Assembly (NCBI RefSeq): GCF_900102375.1
Contig: NZ_FNBO01000003.1
Coordinates: forward strand, 62,001 to 126,000
DNA length: 64,000 nucleotides
Direction of reading: 5' to 3'
Source of the DNA: Halorubrum xinjiangense
GTDB lineage: Archaea > Halobacteriota > Halobacteria > Halobacteriales > Haloferacaceae
The notes under the pieces are model-generated. The model saw nothing but the letters and a program-made list of their open reading frames with translations, was not told the origin of the DNA and searched no databases. Positions 15,379-24,875 of the stretch are shown one piece after another. The translations under genes and the position numbers were made by a program. Every line of letters begins with the position of its first letter. The stretch's first letter is position 1.

Positions 15379-16959
15379 TCACTCGACGGGGACGACGACG
15401 AGCGACAGCTCGTCCTCCGTGGCGGTTTCGAGGGCCGAACGGAGCTCCGAGAGCGAGGTCGGACGGTAGCTCTCGATCCCGAAGCTGTCGGCGAACGCGA
15501 CGAAGTCGGGGTTCGTCAACTCGGTCCCGAACGACTCGCCGGTGTGGGCGGTCTGTTTCTCCGAGATGAGCCCGTAGTCGTCGTCGTTGAAGAGCAGGAT
15601 CGTGAACGAGCAGTCCATGCGCGTCGCCGTCTCGATCTCGGCGGCGTTCATCAGGAAGCCGCCGTCGCCCGTCGCCGCGACGACGTTCGCGTCGACCGCG
15701 AGGTCGGCCGCGACCGCGCCCGGGACCGCGATCCCCATCGAGGCGAAGCCGTTCGAGACGATACACGTGTTGGGCTCGTAGGTCGGGAAGTTCGCCGCGA
15801 TCGCCATCTTGTGGCTGCCGACGTCCGAGACGAGGACGTCTTCGGGCGCCATCGCCTTGCGTAAGGCCGGCAGCACCGACCGGACGGTGAACGGCGGGCC
15901 GTCGGGCGGGTCTCGGTCGACGTCCGCGGCGATCCGCTCGCGGTACTCCCGGTACCAGTCGGCGTCGTACGACGGTCCCTCGTCGCGGTACCAGTCGAGG
16001 AGCGACCCGAGCGTCCGCTCGATGTCCGCGACGACCTCGACGTCGGGGTCGTACGCCTCGTACACCTCCGCGGGCTCGCTGTCGACGTGGACGAGCGCGG
16101 TCCCCTCATCGCGCCAGGCCGCAGGGTCGTGTTCGGCGATGTCGTAGCCGACGGTGACGACGAGGTCCGCCGCCGCGATGGCGCGGGTCGGCTCGTCGTT
16201 CGCGCCCGAGTCGAGCGTCATCAGCGAGCGGTGGTCGGCGTCGGAGACCGCGCCCTTCCCCATGTACGTGGAGACGACGGGGACGTCGGCGGCGTCGACG
16301 AACTCCCGGAGCCGCGTCGCGGCGTGCGTGCGAACGGCGCCGTTGCCGGCGACGAGTATCGGCCGGTCGGCGTCTCGGAACATCGCTTTCACCCGGTCGA
16401 GCGCGTCGGGGTCGGGCGCGGCGAACGGCACCCGGTCGCCGGGGTCCATCGGCCGCGTTTTGGTCTCCGCCGCGGCCACGTCCTCGGGGAGTTCGAGGTG
16501 CGTGGCGCCGGGCTTCTCGTACTGCGCGAGCTTGAACGCCTTCCTGACCGACTCGTGGACGATGTCCGGGCTGTCGAGCTGCGTGTTCCACTTCGTCACG
16601 GCGCCGAACGTCCGGAGGACGTCGATCGCCTGGTGGCTCTCCTGGTGGAGCCGTTCGAGCCCGCCCTGCGCGGTGATCGCCACCAGCGGGCTCTTGTCGA
16701 GGTGGGCGTCGGCGACCCCGGTCAGGAGGTTCGTCGCGCCGGGGCCGAGCGTGGCGAGACAGACGCCGGCGTCCCCCGTCAGCCGTCCGTGGACGTCGGC
16801 CATGAACGCCGCGCCCTGCTCGTGGCGGACGGGGATGAACTCGACCGAGGAGTCGCGCAGCGAGAACAGCAGGTCCTCCATCTCTTCGCCGGGCAGGCCG
16901 TAAACGCGCTCGACGCCCTCGCGTTCGAGGCAGGCGACGAGCAGGTCGGAGACCTTCAT
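15379..16959 (-). CDS. ThDP-dependent enzyme, acetolactate synthase large-subunit-like
   Basis: 526 residues in the three-domain order of ThDP 2-oxoacid enzymes. The N-terminal Pyr domain has YGLPGEEMEDLLFSLRDS and the catalytic Glu in PVRHEQGAAFMADVHGRL; the middle domain has ILVAGNGAVRTHAA; the C-terminal PP domain has the ThDP motif GDGGFLMNAAEIETATRMDC and FNDDDYGLI. This fits acetolactate synthase, but the family also holds decarboxylases and oxidases. No small regulatory subunit is nearby. Its ATG shares a base with the stop of the upstream aldehyde dehydrogenase (TGATG), so the two are translated together, which suggests a catabolic step rather than branched-chain amino-acid synthesis. 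Confidence 0.88.
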   Translation of the reverse strand: MKVSDLLVACLEREGVERVYGLPGEEMEDLLFSLRDSSVEFIPVRHEQGAAFMADVHGRLTGDAGVCLATLGPGATNLLTGVADAHLDKSPLVAITAQGGLERLHQESHQAIDVLRTFGAVTKWNTQLDSPDIVHESVRKAFKLAQYEKPGATHLELPEDVAAAETKTRPMDPGDRVPFAAPDPDALDRVKAMFRDADRPILVAGNGAVRTHAATRLREFVDAADVPVVSTYMGKGAVSDADHRSLMTLDSGANDEPTRAIAAADLVVTVGYDIAEHDPAAWRDEGTALVHVDSEPAEVYEAYDPDVEVVADIERTLGSLLDWYRDEGPSYDADWYREYRERIAADVDRDPPDGPPFTVRSVLPALRKAMAPEDVLVSDVGSHKMAIAANFPTYEPNTCIVSNGFASMGIAVPGAVAADLAVDANVVAATGDGGFLMNAAEIETATRMDCSFTILLFNDDDYGLISEKQTAHTGESFGTELTNPDFVAFADSFGIESYRPTSLSELRSALETATEDELSLVVVPVE

Positions 16960-18320
16960 CACTCCACCCACACCGTCTTGCGGTTGACGAACTCGCGGAT
17001 GCCGTCGCCGGCGAGCTCGCGGCCGTACCCCGAGTCGCCCACGCCGCCGAAGGGGACCCGCGGGTCGGACTTGACGAGCTGGTTGACGTACACGCAGCCC
17101 GCGTCGATCCGGCGGGCGACGCGCTCGCCGCGGTCGCGGTCCGCGGTCCAGACGCTCGCGCCCAGCCCGAACTCGGTGTCGTTCGCGAGTTCGACCGCGC
17201 TCGCCTCGTCGGCGACCTCGTACACCGCCGCGACGGGCCCGAACGTCTCCTCGCTGTCGACCGGACACCCCTCGGGCACGTCCGTCAGGATCGTCGGCGG
17301 GTAGAACGCCCCCTCGCGGTCGAGCGGCTCGCCGCCGGTGACGAGCGTCGCACCCGCCTCGACGCTCGCCGTCACCTGGTCGTGGAGGTCCGACAGTAGG
17401 TCCGGCTTCGCCTGCGACCCGAGGTCGGTGTCGTCGGCCATCGGGTCGCCCACGGCGAACGACTCGACCTCGTCCGTGAAGCGGCGGCGGAACTCGTCGT
17501 AGACATCGGTGTGGACGACGAACCGCTTGGCCGCGATACAGGACTGGCCGCCGTTCTTGTTGCGCGCCCAGGCCCCGGTCTCGGCCGCGTCGGCGACGTC
17601 GGCGTCGTCGAGGACGACGAACGGGTCGCTCCCGCCGAGTTCGAGGACGGTCTTCTTGAGGTGTTCGCCCGCGGTCGCCGCGACCGCGCTGCCGGCCGGC
17701 CCGCTCCCGGTTACCGTCGCCGCCCGGACACGGTCGTCGGCGAGGATGTCGTCGACGCGGTCGGAGGAGATCAGTAGCGACTGAAACGCGCCCTCGGGGA
17801 AGCCGGCGTCGCGGAACACCGACTCGATGGCGAGCGCGCAGCCCGGCACGTTCGAGGCGTGTTTGAGCAGGCCGACGTTACCAGCCGCGAGGGAGGGCGC
17901 GGCGAACCGGAACACCTGCCAGAACGGGAAGTTCCAGGGCATCACCGCCAGCACCGGTCCCAGCGGCTCGTAGACCGTCTTCGCGGTCGTCCCCGGCGGG
18001 CTGGGATGATGGTCGGCACTCAGATAGGTGCTCGCGTGCTCGGCGTAGTGATCACAGCCCTGCGCGCACTTTTCGACCTCCGCGACTGCCTGGTCGATCG
18101 GTTTCCCCATCTCGCGGGTGATCGTCTCGGCGTACTCGCGCTTGTTCTCCCGAAGGGTGTCGGCCGCGGCCGAGAGCAGCCGCTCCCGGTCGCGCATCGG
18201 TCGCTCGCGCCACTCCTCGAAGGCGTCGCTCGCCCGGTCGAGGGCGTCGTCGACCTCCCCTTCCGTGTGTTCCTCGTAGGAGTCGAGTTGCTCGTCAGTC
18301 GCGGGGTTGACAGCGTCCAT
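16959..18320 (-). CDS. NAD(P)-dependent aldehyde dehydrogenase, succinate-semialdehyde type
   Basis: 453 residues. Rossmann-type cofactor binding is seen in GPVLAVMPWNFPFWQVFRFA and VTGSGPAGSAVAATAGEHLK; the catalytic Glu lies in LELGGSDPF and the nucleophilic Cys in NGGQSCIAAKRF. The C-terminal bridging domain has EETFGPVAAVYEV and VPFGGVGDSGYGREL. The short length and GSGPAGSAV pattern fit the GabD-like group oxidising small aldehydes such as succinate semialdehyde. A TATA-like CTAACTATC near 18346-18354 lies about 29 bp before ATG 18320. It overlaps and is coupled to the ThDP enzyme gene. Confidence 0.9.
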   Translation of the reverse strand: MDAVNPATDEQLDSYEEHTEGEVDDALDRASDAFEEWRERPMRDRERLLSAAADTLRENKREYAETITREMGKPIDQAVAEVEKCAQGCDHYAEHASTYLSADHHPSPPGTTAKTVYEPLGPVLAVMPWNFPFWQVFRFAAPSLAAGNVGLLKHASNVPGCALAIESVFRDAGFPEGAFQSLLISSDRVDDILADDRVRAATVTGSGPAGSAVAATAGEHLKKTVLELGGSDPFVVLDDADVADAAETGAWARNKNGGQSCIAAKRFVVHTDVYDEFRRRFTDEVESFAVGDPMADDTDLGSQAKPDLLSDLHDQVTASVEAGATLVTGGEPLDREGAFYPPTILTDVPEGCPVDSEETFGPVAAVYEVADEASAVELANDTEFGLGASVWTADRDRGERVARRIDAGCVYVNQLVKSDPRVPFGGVGDSGYGRELAGDGIREFVNRKTVWVE

Positions 18321-18415
18321 GGATCGGAGACGGGGAGGCGGCCGATAGTTAGGCGTTCGCTATTCCCACCTCGACGCGGGAGTCTCGGCGCCGCCGTCGC
18401 TCGTCGGTTAAAACA

Positions 18416-18489
18416 CGGGCCGGGCGCGATTTGAACACGCGACCGACGGATTAAGAGTCCGTCGCTCTCCCTAACTGAGCTACCGGCCC
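18416..18489 (-). tRNA. tRNA-Lys (anticodon CUU)
   Basis: The minus strand folds as a full cloverleaf of 74 nt: acceptor GGGCCGG/CCGGCCC, D arm with AGCTCAGTTAGGGAGAGC, anticodon stem ACGGA/TCCGT around the loop CTCTTAA (anticodon CTT), and T arm with GTTCAAATC. No intron is visible and CCA is not encoded. It lies upstream of the ALDH gene on the same strand. Confidence 0.95.
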
Positions 18490-18651
18490 TCACTCAGTCG
18501 TATCAGCGTCGACGTAAAAGGCCTTTTCATTCGGCGGCGCGCGAGCCGCGTCGGTCGACCGAGAAATCGACGGATGAGACCGGGATGCCGCACCCCCGAC
18601 GCTCGCTATCATGGGAAACGGTTATCAACACCCGTGATGTACGAGTGTCGT

Positions 18652-19662
18652 ATGTCAGACAACCCAATCGGAGAACGTGTTGACCGTCGGACGCTCCTCC
18701 GCGGGGCGGCCGCGGCAGGTGTCGTCGGACTAGCTGGCTGTTCGGGCGGCGGCGACGGAGATGACGGCGGCGATGGAGACGACGGCGGCGACGGCGGCGG
18801 CGCAGACGTCATCCGCTGGCACGCCGGCGGCACCGGCGGGACGTACTTCCCGCTCTCCGGTGAGTTCGAGGGGATCATCGAGGACACGACCGACTTCCCG
18901 GTCGAGGTCTCCTCGACGGGTGCGTCGGTCGAGAACGTCGGCAGCCTCGGCAACGGCGACGCCGACTTCGCGCTGATCCAGAACGACGTCGCCTACTTCG
19001 CCCGCAACGGGGAGGGCCTCGACGCGTTCGAGGGCGCCGCGGTGGAGAACCTCCGCGGCGTCGCGACGCTGTACCCGGAGACGATCCACGTGCTCCTCAA
19101 CCCCGAGGCGGACGTGGGCTCGCTGTCCGATCTCGAGGGCATGCGCGTCAACACCGGCGACCTCGGCAGCGGGACGCAGGTGAACGCGCTCCAGATCCTC
19201 GAGTCGGCGGCCGGCCTCACGACCGACGACTTCGAAGAGCAGAACACCGACTTCACGCAGGCGGCGAACCAGCTCCGCGACGGCGACGTCGACGCGGCCT
19301 TCGTCGTCGGCGGCTGGCCCGTGGGCGCGGTCGAAGAGCTCGCGACGACCACGGACGTCCAGATCCTCAACATGTCTGACGAGGAGCGGCAGGCCGCCCG
19401 CGACGACGCCTCGTGGTTCGCCGACGACACCATCCCCGCCGGCACCTACGAGGGCATCGACGAGGACGTCGACACCGTCTCGGTACAGGCGATGATCGCG
19501 ACGCGGTCGGAGTTCTCGGCGGACACGGTGGAGGCCGTCACCGAGGCCATCTTCGAGAACCTCGACCAGCTCTCGATCAAGACGGACTTCATCAGCGCCG
19601 ACTCCGCGCAGGACGGGATGTCGATCGAGCTCCACGAGGGCGCGGCCCGCTACTTCGAGTAG
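18652..19662 (+). CDS. TAXI-family TRAP transporter solute-binding lipoprotein
   Basis: 336 residues. The N-terminus has a twin-arginine pair in VDRRTLLRGAAAAGVVG followed by the lipobox GLAGC, so it should be exported by Tat and lipid-anchored outside. An Asp/Gly linker leads to the TAXI domain: HAGGTGGTYFPLSGEF, STGASVENVGSLGNGDADFA, LIQNDVAYFARNG, then AFVVGGWPVGAVEEL. It captures a small organic acid for the TRAP permease at 20237. I choose ATG 18652 because a TATA-like TTATCAA at about 18622 is 27-30 bp upstream; ATG 18637 is also in frame. It heads a three-gene operon. Confidence 0.92.
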   Translation: MSDNPIGERVDRRTLLRGAAAAGVVGLAGCSGGGDGDDGGDGDDGGDGGGADVIRWHAGGTGGTYFPLSGEFEGIIEDTTDFPVEVSSTGASVENVGSLGNGDADFALIQNDVAYFARNGEGLDAFEGAAVENLRGVATLYPETIHVLLNPEADVGSLSDLEGMRVNTGDLGSGTQVNALQILESAAGLTTDDFEEQNTDFTQAANQLRDGDVDAAFVVGGWPVGAVEELATTTDVQILNMSDEERQAARDDASWFADDTIPAGTYEGIDEDVDTVSVQAMIATRSEFSADTVEAVTEAIFENLDQLSIKTDFISADSAQDGMSIELHEGAARYFE

Positions 19663-19663
19663 C

Positions 19664-20185
19664 GTGACATCCGGGTCGCGACTGCCGTCGAGTCGGCGCG
19701 GAACCGCCCTCTTCGCGGTCGCCCTCGCGGCGACCCTCGCGACCGCGACCGGGGCTGGGTACGCCCTCGGTGCGGTCGACGCCGTCGCTGGCGGCCCGAC
19801 GCTGGTCGTGACCGACGACAGCGGTACCGAACTAGTGACGGCGCCGGTCTCCGAGGAGACGGAGGTCGTCATCGAGTACACGCACAGCGTGGAGAAGACG
19901 ACCGTCCGCGACGTGTACGTCCCGAGAGACGGGGAGCTAGTGATGACTCGGATGGAGTTCAGCTCCTTCGGGGCGGGGCTCCCGTCGCAGGCGGACGTGA
20001 CCGAACGCGACGGTCGATACGTCTTTGAACCGCCGTCAGAATCGTACTCGACGCTACACCTCAAAACGGGGACCGTCGCCGACCACGATCTGGTCGTCGG
20101 CGACGAGCGGTACGACATCGCGGGGATGACCGACGGCGGCGCGGTCGAGCTGACGGTCGAACGGCGGGCGATCCCGGCGCTGTAA
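19664..20185 (+). CDS. DUF1850 protein of the TAXI-TRAP operon
   Basis: 173 residues with a GTG start one base after the receptor stop. A hydrophobic N-terminal helix (about residues 14-38) is followed by a beta-rich domain: IEYTHSVEKTTVRDVYVPRD, then MTRMEFSSFGAGLPSQADV, the signature of DUF1850. In bacteria and archaea this domain is often found between a TAXI receptor and a fused TRAP permease, as here, so it probably helps that transporter at the outer face of the membrane. Its exact role is not known. Confidence 0.88.
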   Translation: MTSGSRLPSSRRGTALFAVALAATLATATGAGYALGAVDAVAGGPTLVVTDDSGTELVTAPVSEETEVVIEYTHSVEKTTVRDVYVPRDGELVMTRMEFSSFGAGLPSQADVTERDGRYVFEPPSESYSTLHLKTGTVADHDLVVGDERYDIAGMTDGGAVELTVERRAIPAL

Positions 20186-20236
20186 TCGCCGCCGGGGAGA
20201 CCGGTCGCGAGACGGTGACACGAGGGTGACACAACT

Positions 20237-22930
20237 GTGAGCACGAACACATCGGACGGGGTCGAATCGGACGACGAAGGGACCGAAGTGGCCGATCAGG
20301 TATTCGAGGAGATCGACAACAGGCGCTCGCTGACGGGGGTCGGACTGGTCGCCGTGGCGCTCGTCGGGATCGTCTTCTCGGCGTACCAGCTGTGGCTCGG
20401 CGCTCGGGGATTCGTCTTCGAGTTCACCGTGCCGGGCCTCACGACGGTCAGGCTCGGCGCGCTCTCCTCGCTCCAAGTGCGCGCGATCCACGTCAACTTC
20501 GCGCTCGTGATGGCGTTCCTGCTCTTTCCGGGATCGAACGGAGCCGGTGCGATCACGGGTCGCCTCGCCGCCCTCCCGTCGCTCGCGCGGGACCGCCTCG
20601 GCGACTCTTCGGCGACGCGCGCGGTCGAGGGGGTCCGCCGGGGCGTCTGGTGGCTGTTCGTTGACGAGGGGTCAACGCGGATCACGCCCTCGGACCTCGG
20701 ATTAGTCCTGCTGTCGACGTTCCCGACCGCCTACTACCTCACGCAGTACGACGAGATCACGGACATCATCCGCGTGCGGGGACTCGGCGGCGCCGGGTCT
20801 CTCGGGGAGGTCGTCCCGTGGCTCTCGTTCGCGGAGGTCGGGTTCCTCGCCGAGTACAGCCTCGCGTACCTGATGGGCGTGCTCGCGATCCTCCTCGTGT
20901 TGGAGGCGACCCGGCGGGCGCTCGGCCTGCTGCTCACGCTGCTCGTGAGCCTCTTCCTTTTGTACGCCAAGTACGGCTACCTGCTGCCGCGGGACCTCCC
21001 CGTCGCGCGGACGTTCGCGACCTCGGAACTCCGCTGGGGCCAGATCGTCCAGAACCTCTGGTACACGGTGGAGGGGATCCTCGGCGTGCCTGTCGGCGTC
21101 TCCGTGCGGTTCATCTACATCTTCATCCTGTTCGGCGCGTTCCTCGAGATGTCCGGCGCGGGCAAGTGGTTCATCGACCTCGCGTACTCGATCACGGGCA
21201 CTCGAAAGGGTGGCCCGGCGAAGGCCAGCGTCGTCGCCTCCGGGTTCATGGGGATGCTCTCCGGCTCCTCCGTCGCGAACACGGTGACGACCGGCGCGCT
21301 GACGATCCCGCTGATGAAACGCTCGGGCTACTCGCCGGAGTTCTCGGGCGCCGTCGAGTCCTCCGTCTCCTCCGGCGGCCAGATCCTCCCGCCGGTGATG
21401 GGCGCGGCCGCGTTCCTCATCGTCGAGTACACCGGGACCCCCTTCCGCGACGTGGTCATCGCCGCGACGCTGCCGGCCATCGCCTTCTTCTTCGGGATGT
21501 GGGTGATGGTCCACTTCGAGGCCGCGAAACGCGAGATCGGCGGGCTCTCTCGGTCTGAGCTGCTCGATCTGGGGCCACACATGCGCCGCGGCTGGTTCTA
21601 CCTCGTCCCGCTCGGGCTCCTCCTCTACTACCTCGTCATCGCCCGGCTCTCGGTCGGCCGCGCCGGGTGGCTCACGATCGTCGCGACGGTCGCGCTTATC
21701 GCGATGGTCGCTGCGTATAACGAGCGGACTGGCCGGTACCTCGTCGGGGCGATCGCCGCCGGCTACGCGCTGTTCGCCGCCTCGCTGGCCACGCTCGGCG
21801 TGACGCCGATCGAGTTGGCGTACGGCGCCGAGGCCGCCGAGTTCGGCCTGACGGCGGCGCTGAGCGAGGCCCTGTCCTCTCTGCCGACGGTCATCACGGC
21901 GATCAGCCTCGCCTTCCTCCTCGCCGACCCGCGCGGAGACGCGCCCCTGCTCGACCTCGACGACGACGTGGTCGGCGCCGCGAATTGGTTCGACGAGCGG
22001 GGCGGGTCCGACGTCGCGTCGTCCCGGGCGGGACAGTTCGGCACCTTCGTGCTGAAGGCGATGGAGTCGGGCGCCAAGACCGCGACAATCGTCGTCGTCG
22101 CGGTCGCCGCGGCCGGGATCATCCCCGGGGTCATCGGGATCACCGGACTGGGCGGGAGCCTCCGCGCGCTCATCATCAGCGTGAGCGGCGGGTCGCTCGT
22201 CCTCCTGTTGATCCTCGCCGGGCTCGCGGCCGTGATCGTCGGGATGGGGATGCCGACGACGGTGATGTACATCATCATCGTCGTGCTGCTCGGGCCGGTT
22301 CTCCCCGAGTTCGGGATCGCGATCTTAGCGGTCCACCTGTTCGTCCTCTACCTCGGGCTGATGGCTGACGTGACCCCGCCGGTGATGGTCGCCGCGTACG
22401 CCGCGGCCGGGATCGCGAAGTCCGACCCGTTCGACACGGGGAAACAGGCGTTCCTGCTGTCCCTGAACAAGATCCTCGTCCCCTTCGCGTTCGTGTTCTC
22501 GCCGGGAATCCTGCTCCTTCGGACGCGGGAGGGCCAGGGGTCGATCATCACCGGCGCCGACGTCGCCGACCTCGGCTACTTCCTCCCCGAAGTGGTCGTC
22601 CCGATCGTCGCGATGTTCGCTGGGGTGTACGCGCTCGGCGTCGCGATCATCGGCTACTTCCGGACCGACGTGCGGTCCGGGTCGCGCGTCTCGCTGGTCG
22701 CCGCGGCCGTGCTGCTGTCGGTCCCCGGAATGGTGCTGCTGCCGGCGAGCGCCGCGTTCGGGCTGGTCGGCGTCGACGTCTCCCTCTACTCGGTGACGAA
22801 CGATGTCGCGGCGCGCGGGGTCGGTGCCGGCATCCTCGCCGTCGCGCTCGTCCGGAATCTGCGCCGCGCGAGCGGCGGGACGGCTCAGCCGTCGACGGCG
22901 GAGGAGTCCGCGGACGCCGCCTCACAGTAG
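20237..22930 (+). CDS. Fused TRAP transporter permease (4TM/12TM)
   Basis: 897 residues, GTG start, about 18 membrane segments. The N-terminal part corresponds to the small DctQ-like subunit region; the remainder is the DctM-like large subunit with MGMLSGSSVANTVTTGALTI and MKRSGYSPEFSGAVESSVSS, later IVGMGMPTTVMYIIIVVLLG and LYLGLMADVTPPVMVAAYA. It imports a small carboxylate using the sodium or proton gradient together with the TAXI receptor at 18652. The substrate cannot be read from sequence. It is the last gene of the operon. Confidence 0.93.
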   Translation: MSTNTSDGVESDDEGTEVADQVFEEIDNRRSLTGVGLVAVALVGIVFSAYQLWLGARGFVFEFTVPGLTTVRLGALSSLQVRAIHVNFALVMAFLLFPGSNGAGAITGRLAALPSLARDRLGDSSATRAVEGVRRGVWWLFVDEGSTRITPSDLGLVLLSTFPTAYYLTQYDEITDIIRVRGLGGAGSLGEVVPWLSFAEVGFLAEYSLAYLMGVLAILLVLEATRRALGLLLTLLVSLFLLYAKYGYLLPRDLPVARTFATSELRWGQIVQNLWYTVEGILGVPVGVSVRFIYIFILFGAFLEMSGAGKWFIDLAYSITGTRKGGPAKASVVASGFMGMLSGSSVANTVTTGALTIPLMKRSGYSPEFSGAVESSVSSGGQILPPVMGAAAFLIVEYTGTPFRDVVIAATLPAIAFFFGMWVMVHFEAAKREIGGLSRSELLDLGPHMRRGWFYLVPLGLLLYYLVIARLSVGRAGWLTIVATVALIAMVAAYNERTGRYLVGAIAAGYALFAASLATLGVTPIELAYGAEAAEFGLTAALSEALSSLPTVITAISLAFLLADPRGDAPLLDLDDDVVGAANWFDERGGSDVASSRAGQFGTFVLKAMESGAKTATIVVVAVAAAGIIPGVIGITGLGGSLRALIISVSGGSLVLLLILAGLAAVIVGMGMPTTVMYIIIVVLLGPVLPEFGIAILAVHLFVLYLGLMADVTPPVMVAAYAAAGIAKSDPFDTGKQAFLLSLNKILVPFAFVFSPGILLLRTREGQGSIITGADVADLGYFLPEVVVPIVAMFAGVYALGVAIIGYFRTDVRSGSRVSLVAAAVLLSVPGMVLLPASAAFGLVGVDVSLYSVTNDVAARGVGAGILAVALVRNLRRASGGTAQPSTAEESADAASQ

Positions 22931-23056
22931 GGTCGGTCGTCTGCGGCCGCACCGCCCGCACCGCCCGCGCCGCCCGTACCGCCCGTACCGGGGTCGCGTA
23001 TGCCGTTTCGCGCGAAGAGCGCACTCGTTAAGTGTCGCGCCGCGGAATTCCCCCTA

Positions 23057-24523
23057 ATGAGTAGTGGGGCATCCGGATCCGCGCGGACCCGTTACGCCAT
23101 CCTCGGCTGTGGGAGCGTCGGTCACGCGGTGGCGGAGGAACTGACCGAGCGCGGCAAGGACGTCCTCATCCTCGACCGCGACGAGAGCCGGGTCGAGGCG
23201 CTCCGCGATCAGGACCTCAACGCGCGCGTCCAGGACATCGCCGAGTCCGACGTCGTCGACGAACTCGCCGACCGCGACATCGTGTTGATCCTCGCCAGCG
23301 ACGTGGAGGCGAACAAGGCCGCCGTCTCCGCGGTCAGAGAGACTGGGGGCGACCACTACGTCGTCGTCCGGGCCTCCGATCCCGTCAGCGAGGACGAGCT
23401 GCGCGAGCGTGGCGCCGACGTCGTGATCAACCCTTCGACGGTGATCGCCGACAGCGCGCTCCAGTCGCTGGAGACGGGCGAGCTAGAGTACATGGCCCGC
23501 CAGCTGGCGGAGATAATCGGGGAGGGCGGCGACCGGATGGCGATCCTCACCCACGACAACCCCGAGCCGGACTCGATCGCGTCCGCGACCGCGCTCCAGG
23601 CGATCGCCGAAGCGTTCGGCGTCGACGCCGACATCATCTACTCCGGCGACGTCGGCCACCAAGAGAACCGGGCGTTCGTCAACCTCCTCGGGATCGACCT
23701 GCTCGCCCGCGGCGAGGCGCCGGCGCTCTCGGAGTACGCGACCGTCGCGGCCGTCGACCTCGCGAAGGCCGCCGCGGAGGACCTCGAACTCGAAACGTCG
23801 ATCGACATCTACCTCGACCACCTAGAGTCCGAGGTGCCGTTCGACGCGCGGTTCGTCGACGTGCGGACCAACGTCTCCTCGACGTCGACGATCCTCACGA
23901 AGTACCTCCAGGAGTTCGACCAGTCGCCGTCGGAGGCGGTCGCGACCGCGCTCCTCTACGGGATCCGCGCCGAGACGCTGGACTTCAAGCGGGACACGAC
24001 CCCGGCGGACCTGACCGCCGCCGCGTACCTCCACCCGTTCGCGAACCACGACACGCTCGAACAGGTGGAGTCGCCGTCGATGAGCCCGGAGACGCTGGAC
24101 GTGCTCGCGGAGGCGATCCAGAACCGCGAGGTCCAGGGGAGCCACCTCTTCTCGACGGCCGGGTTTATCCGCGACCGCGAGGCGCTCGCGCAGGCCGCCC
24201 AACACCTGCTCAACTTGGAGGGAATCACGACGACGGCCGTGCTGGGCATCGCCGACGAGAAGATCTACCTCGCGGCGCGCTCGAAGGACATCCGGCTGAA
24301 CATCGGCAACGTCCTCGACGAGGCGTTCTCCGAGATGGGCGACGCCGCCGGCCACTCGACGCAGGGCTCATTAGAGATCCCGCTCGGCATCTTCACCGGC
24401 ATCGAGGCGAGCGGCGAGAACCGCGACACGCTCCTCCACCTCACCGAGGAGGCGGTCCGCCGGAAGCTGTTCGACGCGCTCGGCGTCGAGGGCGGGAGCG
24501 GCGACGGCTCGAACGGGTCCTAA
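23057..24523 (+). CDS. DHH-family phosphoesterase with N-terminal TrkA-N domain
   Basis: 488 residues. Residues 10-130 form a Rossmann TrkA-N domain (YAILGCGSVGHAVAEELTER, GxGxxG, acidic residue in ILDRDE), which usually binds NAD or a nucleotide. The DHH catalytic domain follows (THDNPEPDSIASATALQAIA, later AAVDLAKAA), then DHHA1 with GIADEKIYLAARSK and GDAAGHSTQGSLEIPLG. This fusion is common in haloarchaea. It should hydrolyse short nucleic acids or cyclic dinucleotides, possibly with allosteric control by the N-terminal domain. ATG 23057 is chosen; a TATA-like CGTTAAGTG about 27 bp before it supports a leaderless start. Confidence 0.88.
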   Translation: MSSGASGSARTRYAILGCGSVGHAVAEELTERGKDVLILDRDESRVEALRDQDLNARVQDIAESDVVDELADRDIVLILASDVEANKAAVSAVRETGGDHYVVVRASDPVSEDELRERGADVVINPSTVIADSALQSLETGELEYMARQLAEIIGEGGDRMAILTHDNPEPDSIASATALQAIAEAFGVDADIIYSGDVGHQENRAFVNLLGIDLLARGEAPALSEYATVAAVDLAKAAAEDLELETSIDIYLDHLESEVPFDARFVDVRTNVSSTSTILTKYLQEFDQSPSEAVATALLYGIRAETLDFKRDTTPADLTAAAYLHPFANHDTLEQVESPSMSPETLDVLAEAIQNREVQGSHLFSTAGFIRDREALAQAAQHLLNLEGITTTAVLGIADEKIYLAARSKDIRLNIGNVLDEAFSEMGDAAGHSTQGSLEIPLGIFTGIEASGENRDTLLHLTEEAVRRKLFDALGVEGGSGDGSNGS

Positions 24524-24605
24524 CCCCCGCAACTGTCGGCCCTGGAAGCGCCGCCTCGGCGGGGCCGTTTTCCGGCTTGGCGCCGTAGCCGCGGACAGAC
24601 GCCGC

Positions 24606-24839
24606 ATGTACGTTCCCAAGGACCCGCCGCCGGACTGCCCCGCCTGCGGGGATCCGTACGACTCAGTCTCCCGGCACACCGAGGGGTTCGTCGCGAACCT
24701 GATCGACAACGAACGCTACCAGCGCGTCTGCTTCCAGCCGGTGAGCGACGGCAGCGACCCCGCGCTCGACTGTTACCATCACACACACGAGCAGGCCGGC
24801 ACAAGCGAGCGGGCGGCACCCGACAAAAAAGGCGACTGA
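24606..24839 (+). CDS. Small zinc-finger-like protein
   Basis: 77 residues beginning MYVPKDPPPDCPACGDPYDS, with the CPACG knuckle and a later CYHHTHEQ segment that could complete a zinc site. The tail is Lys/Glu-rich. It looks like a conserved haloarchaeal small protein but I cannot name the family. It follows the DHH gene by 82 bp on the same strand and converges with the nucleotidyltransferase gene. Confidence 0.75.
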   Translation: MYVPKDPPPDCPACGDPYDSVSRHTEGFVANLIDNERYQRVCFQPVSDGSDPALDCYHHTHEQAGTSERAAPDKKGD

Positions 24840-24875
24840 GCGCGGTCGGCAAGGGGCCGTCCGCGGACGGCGCGT

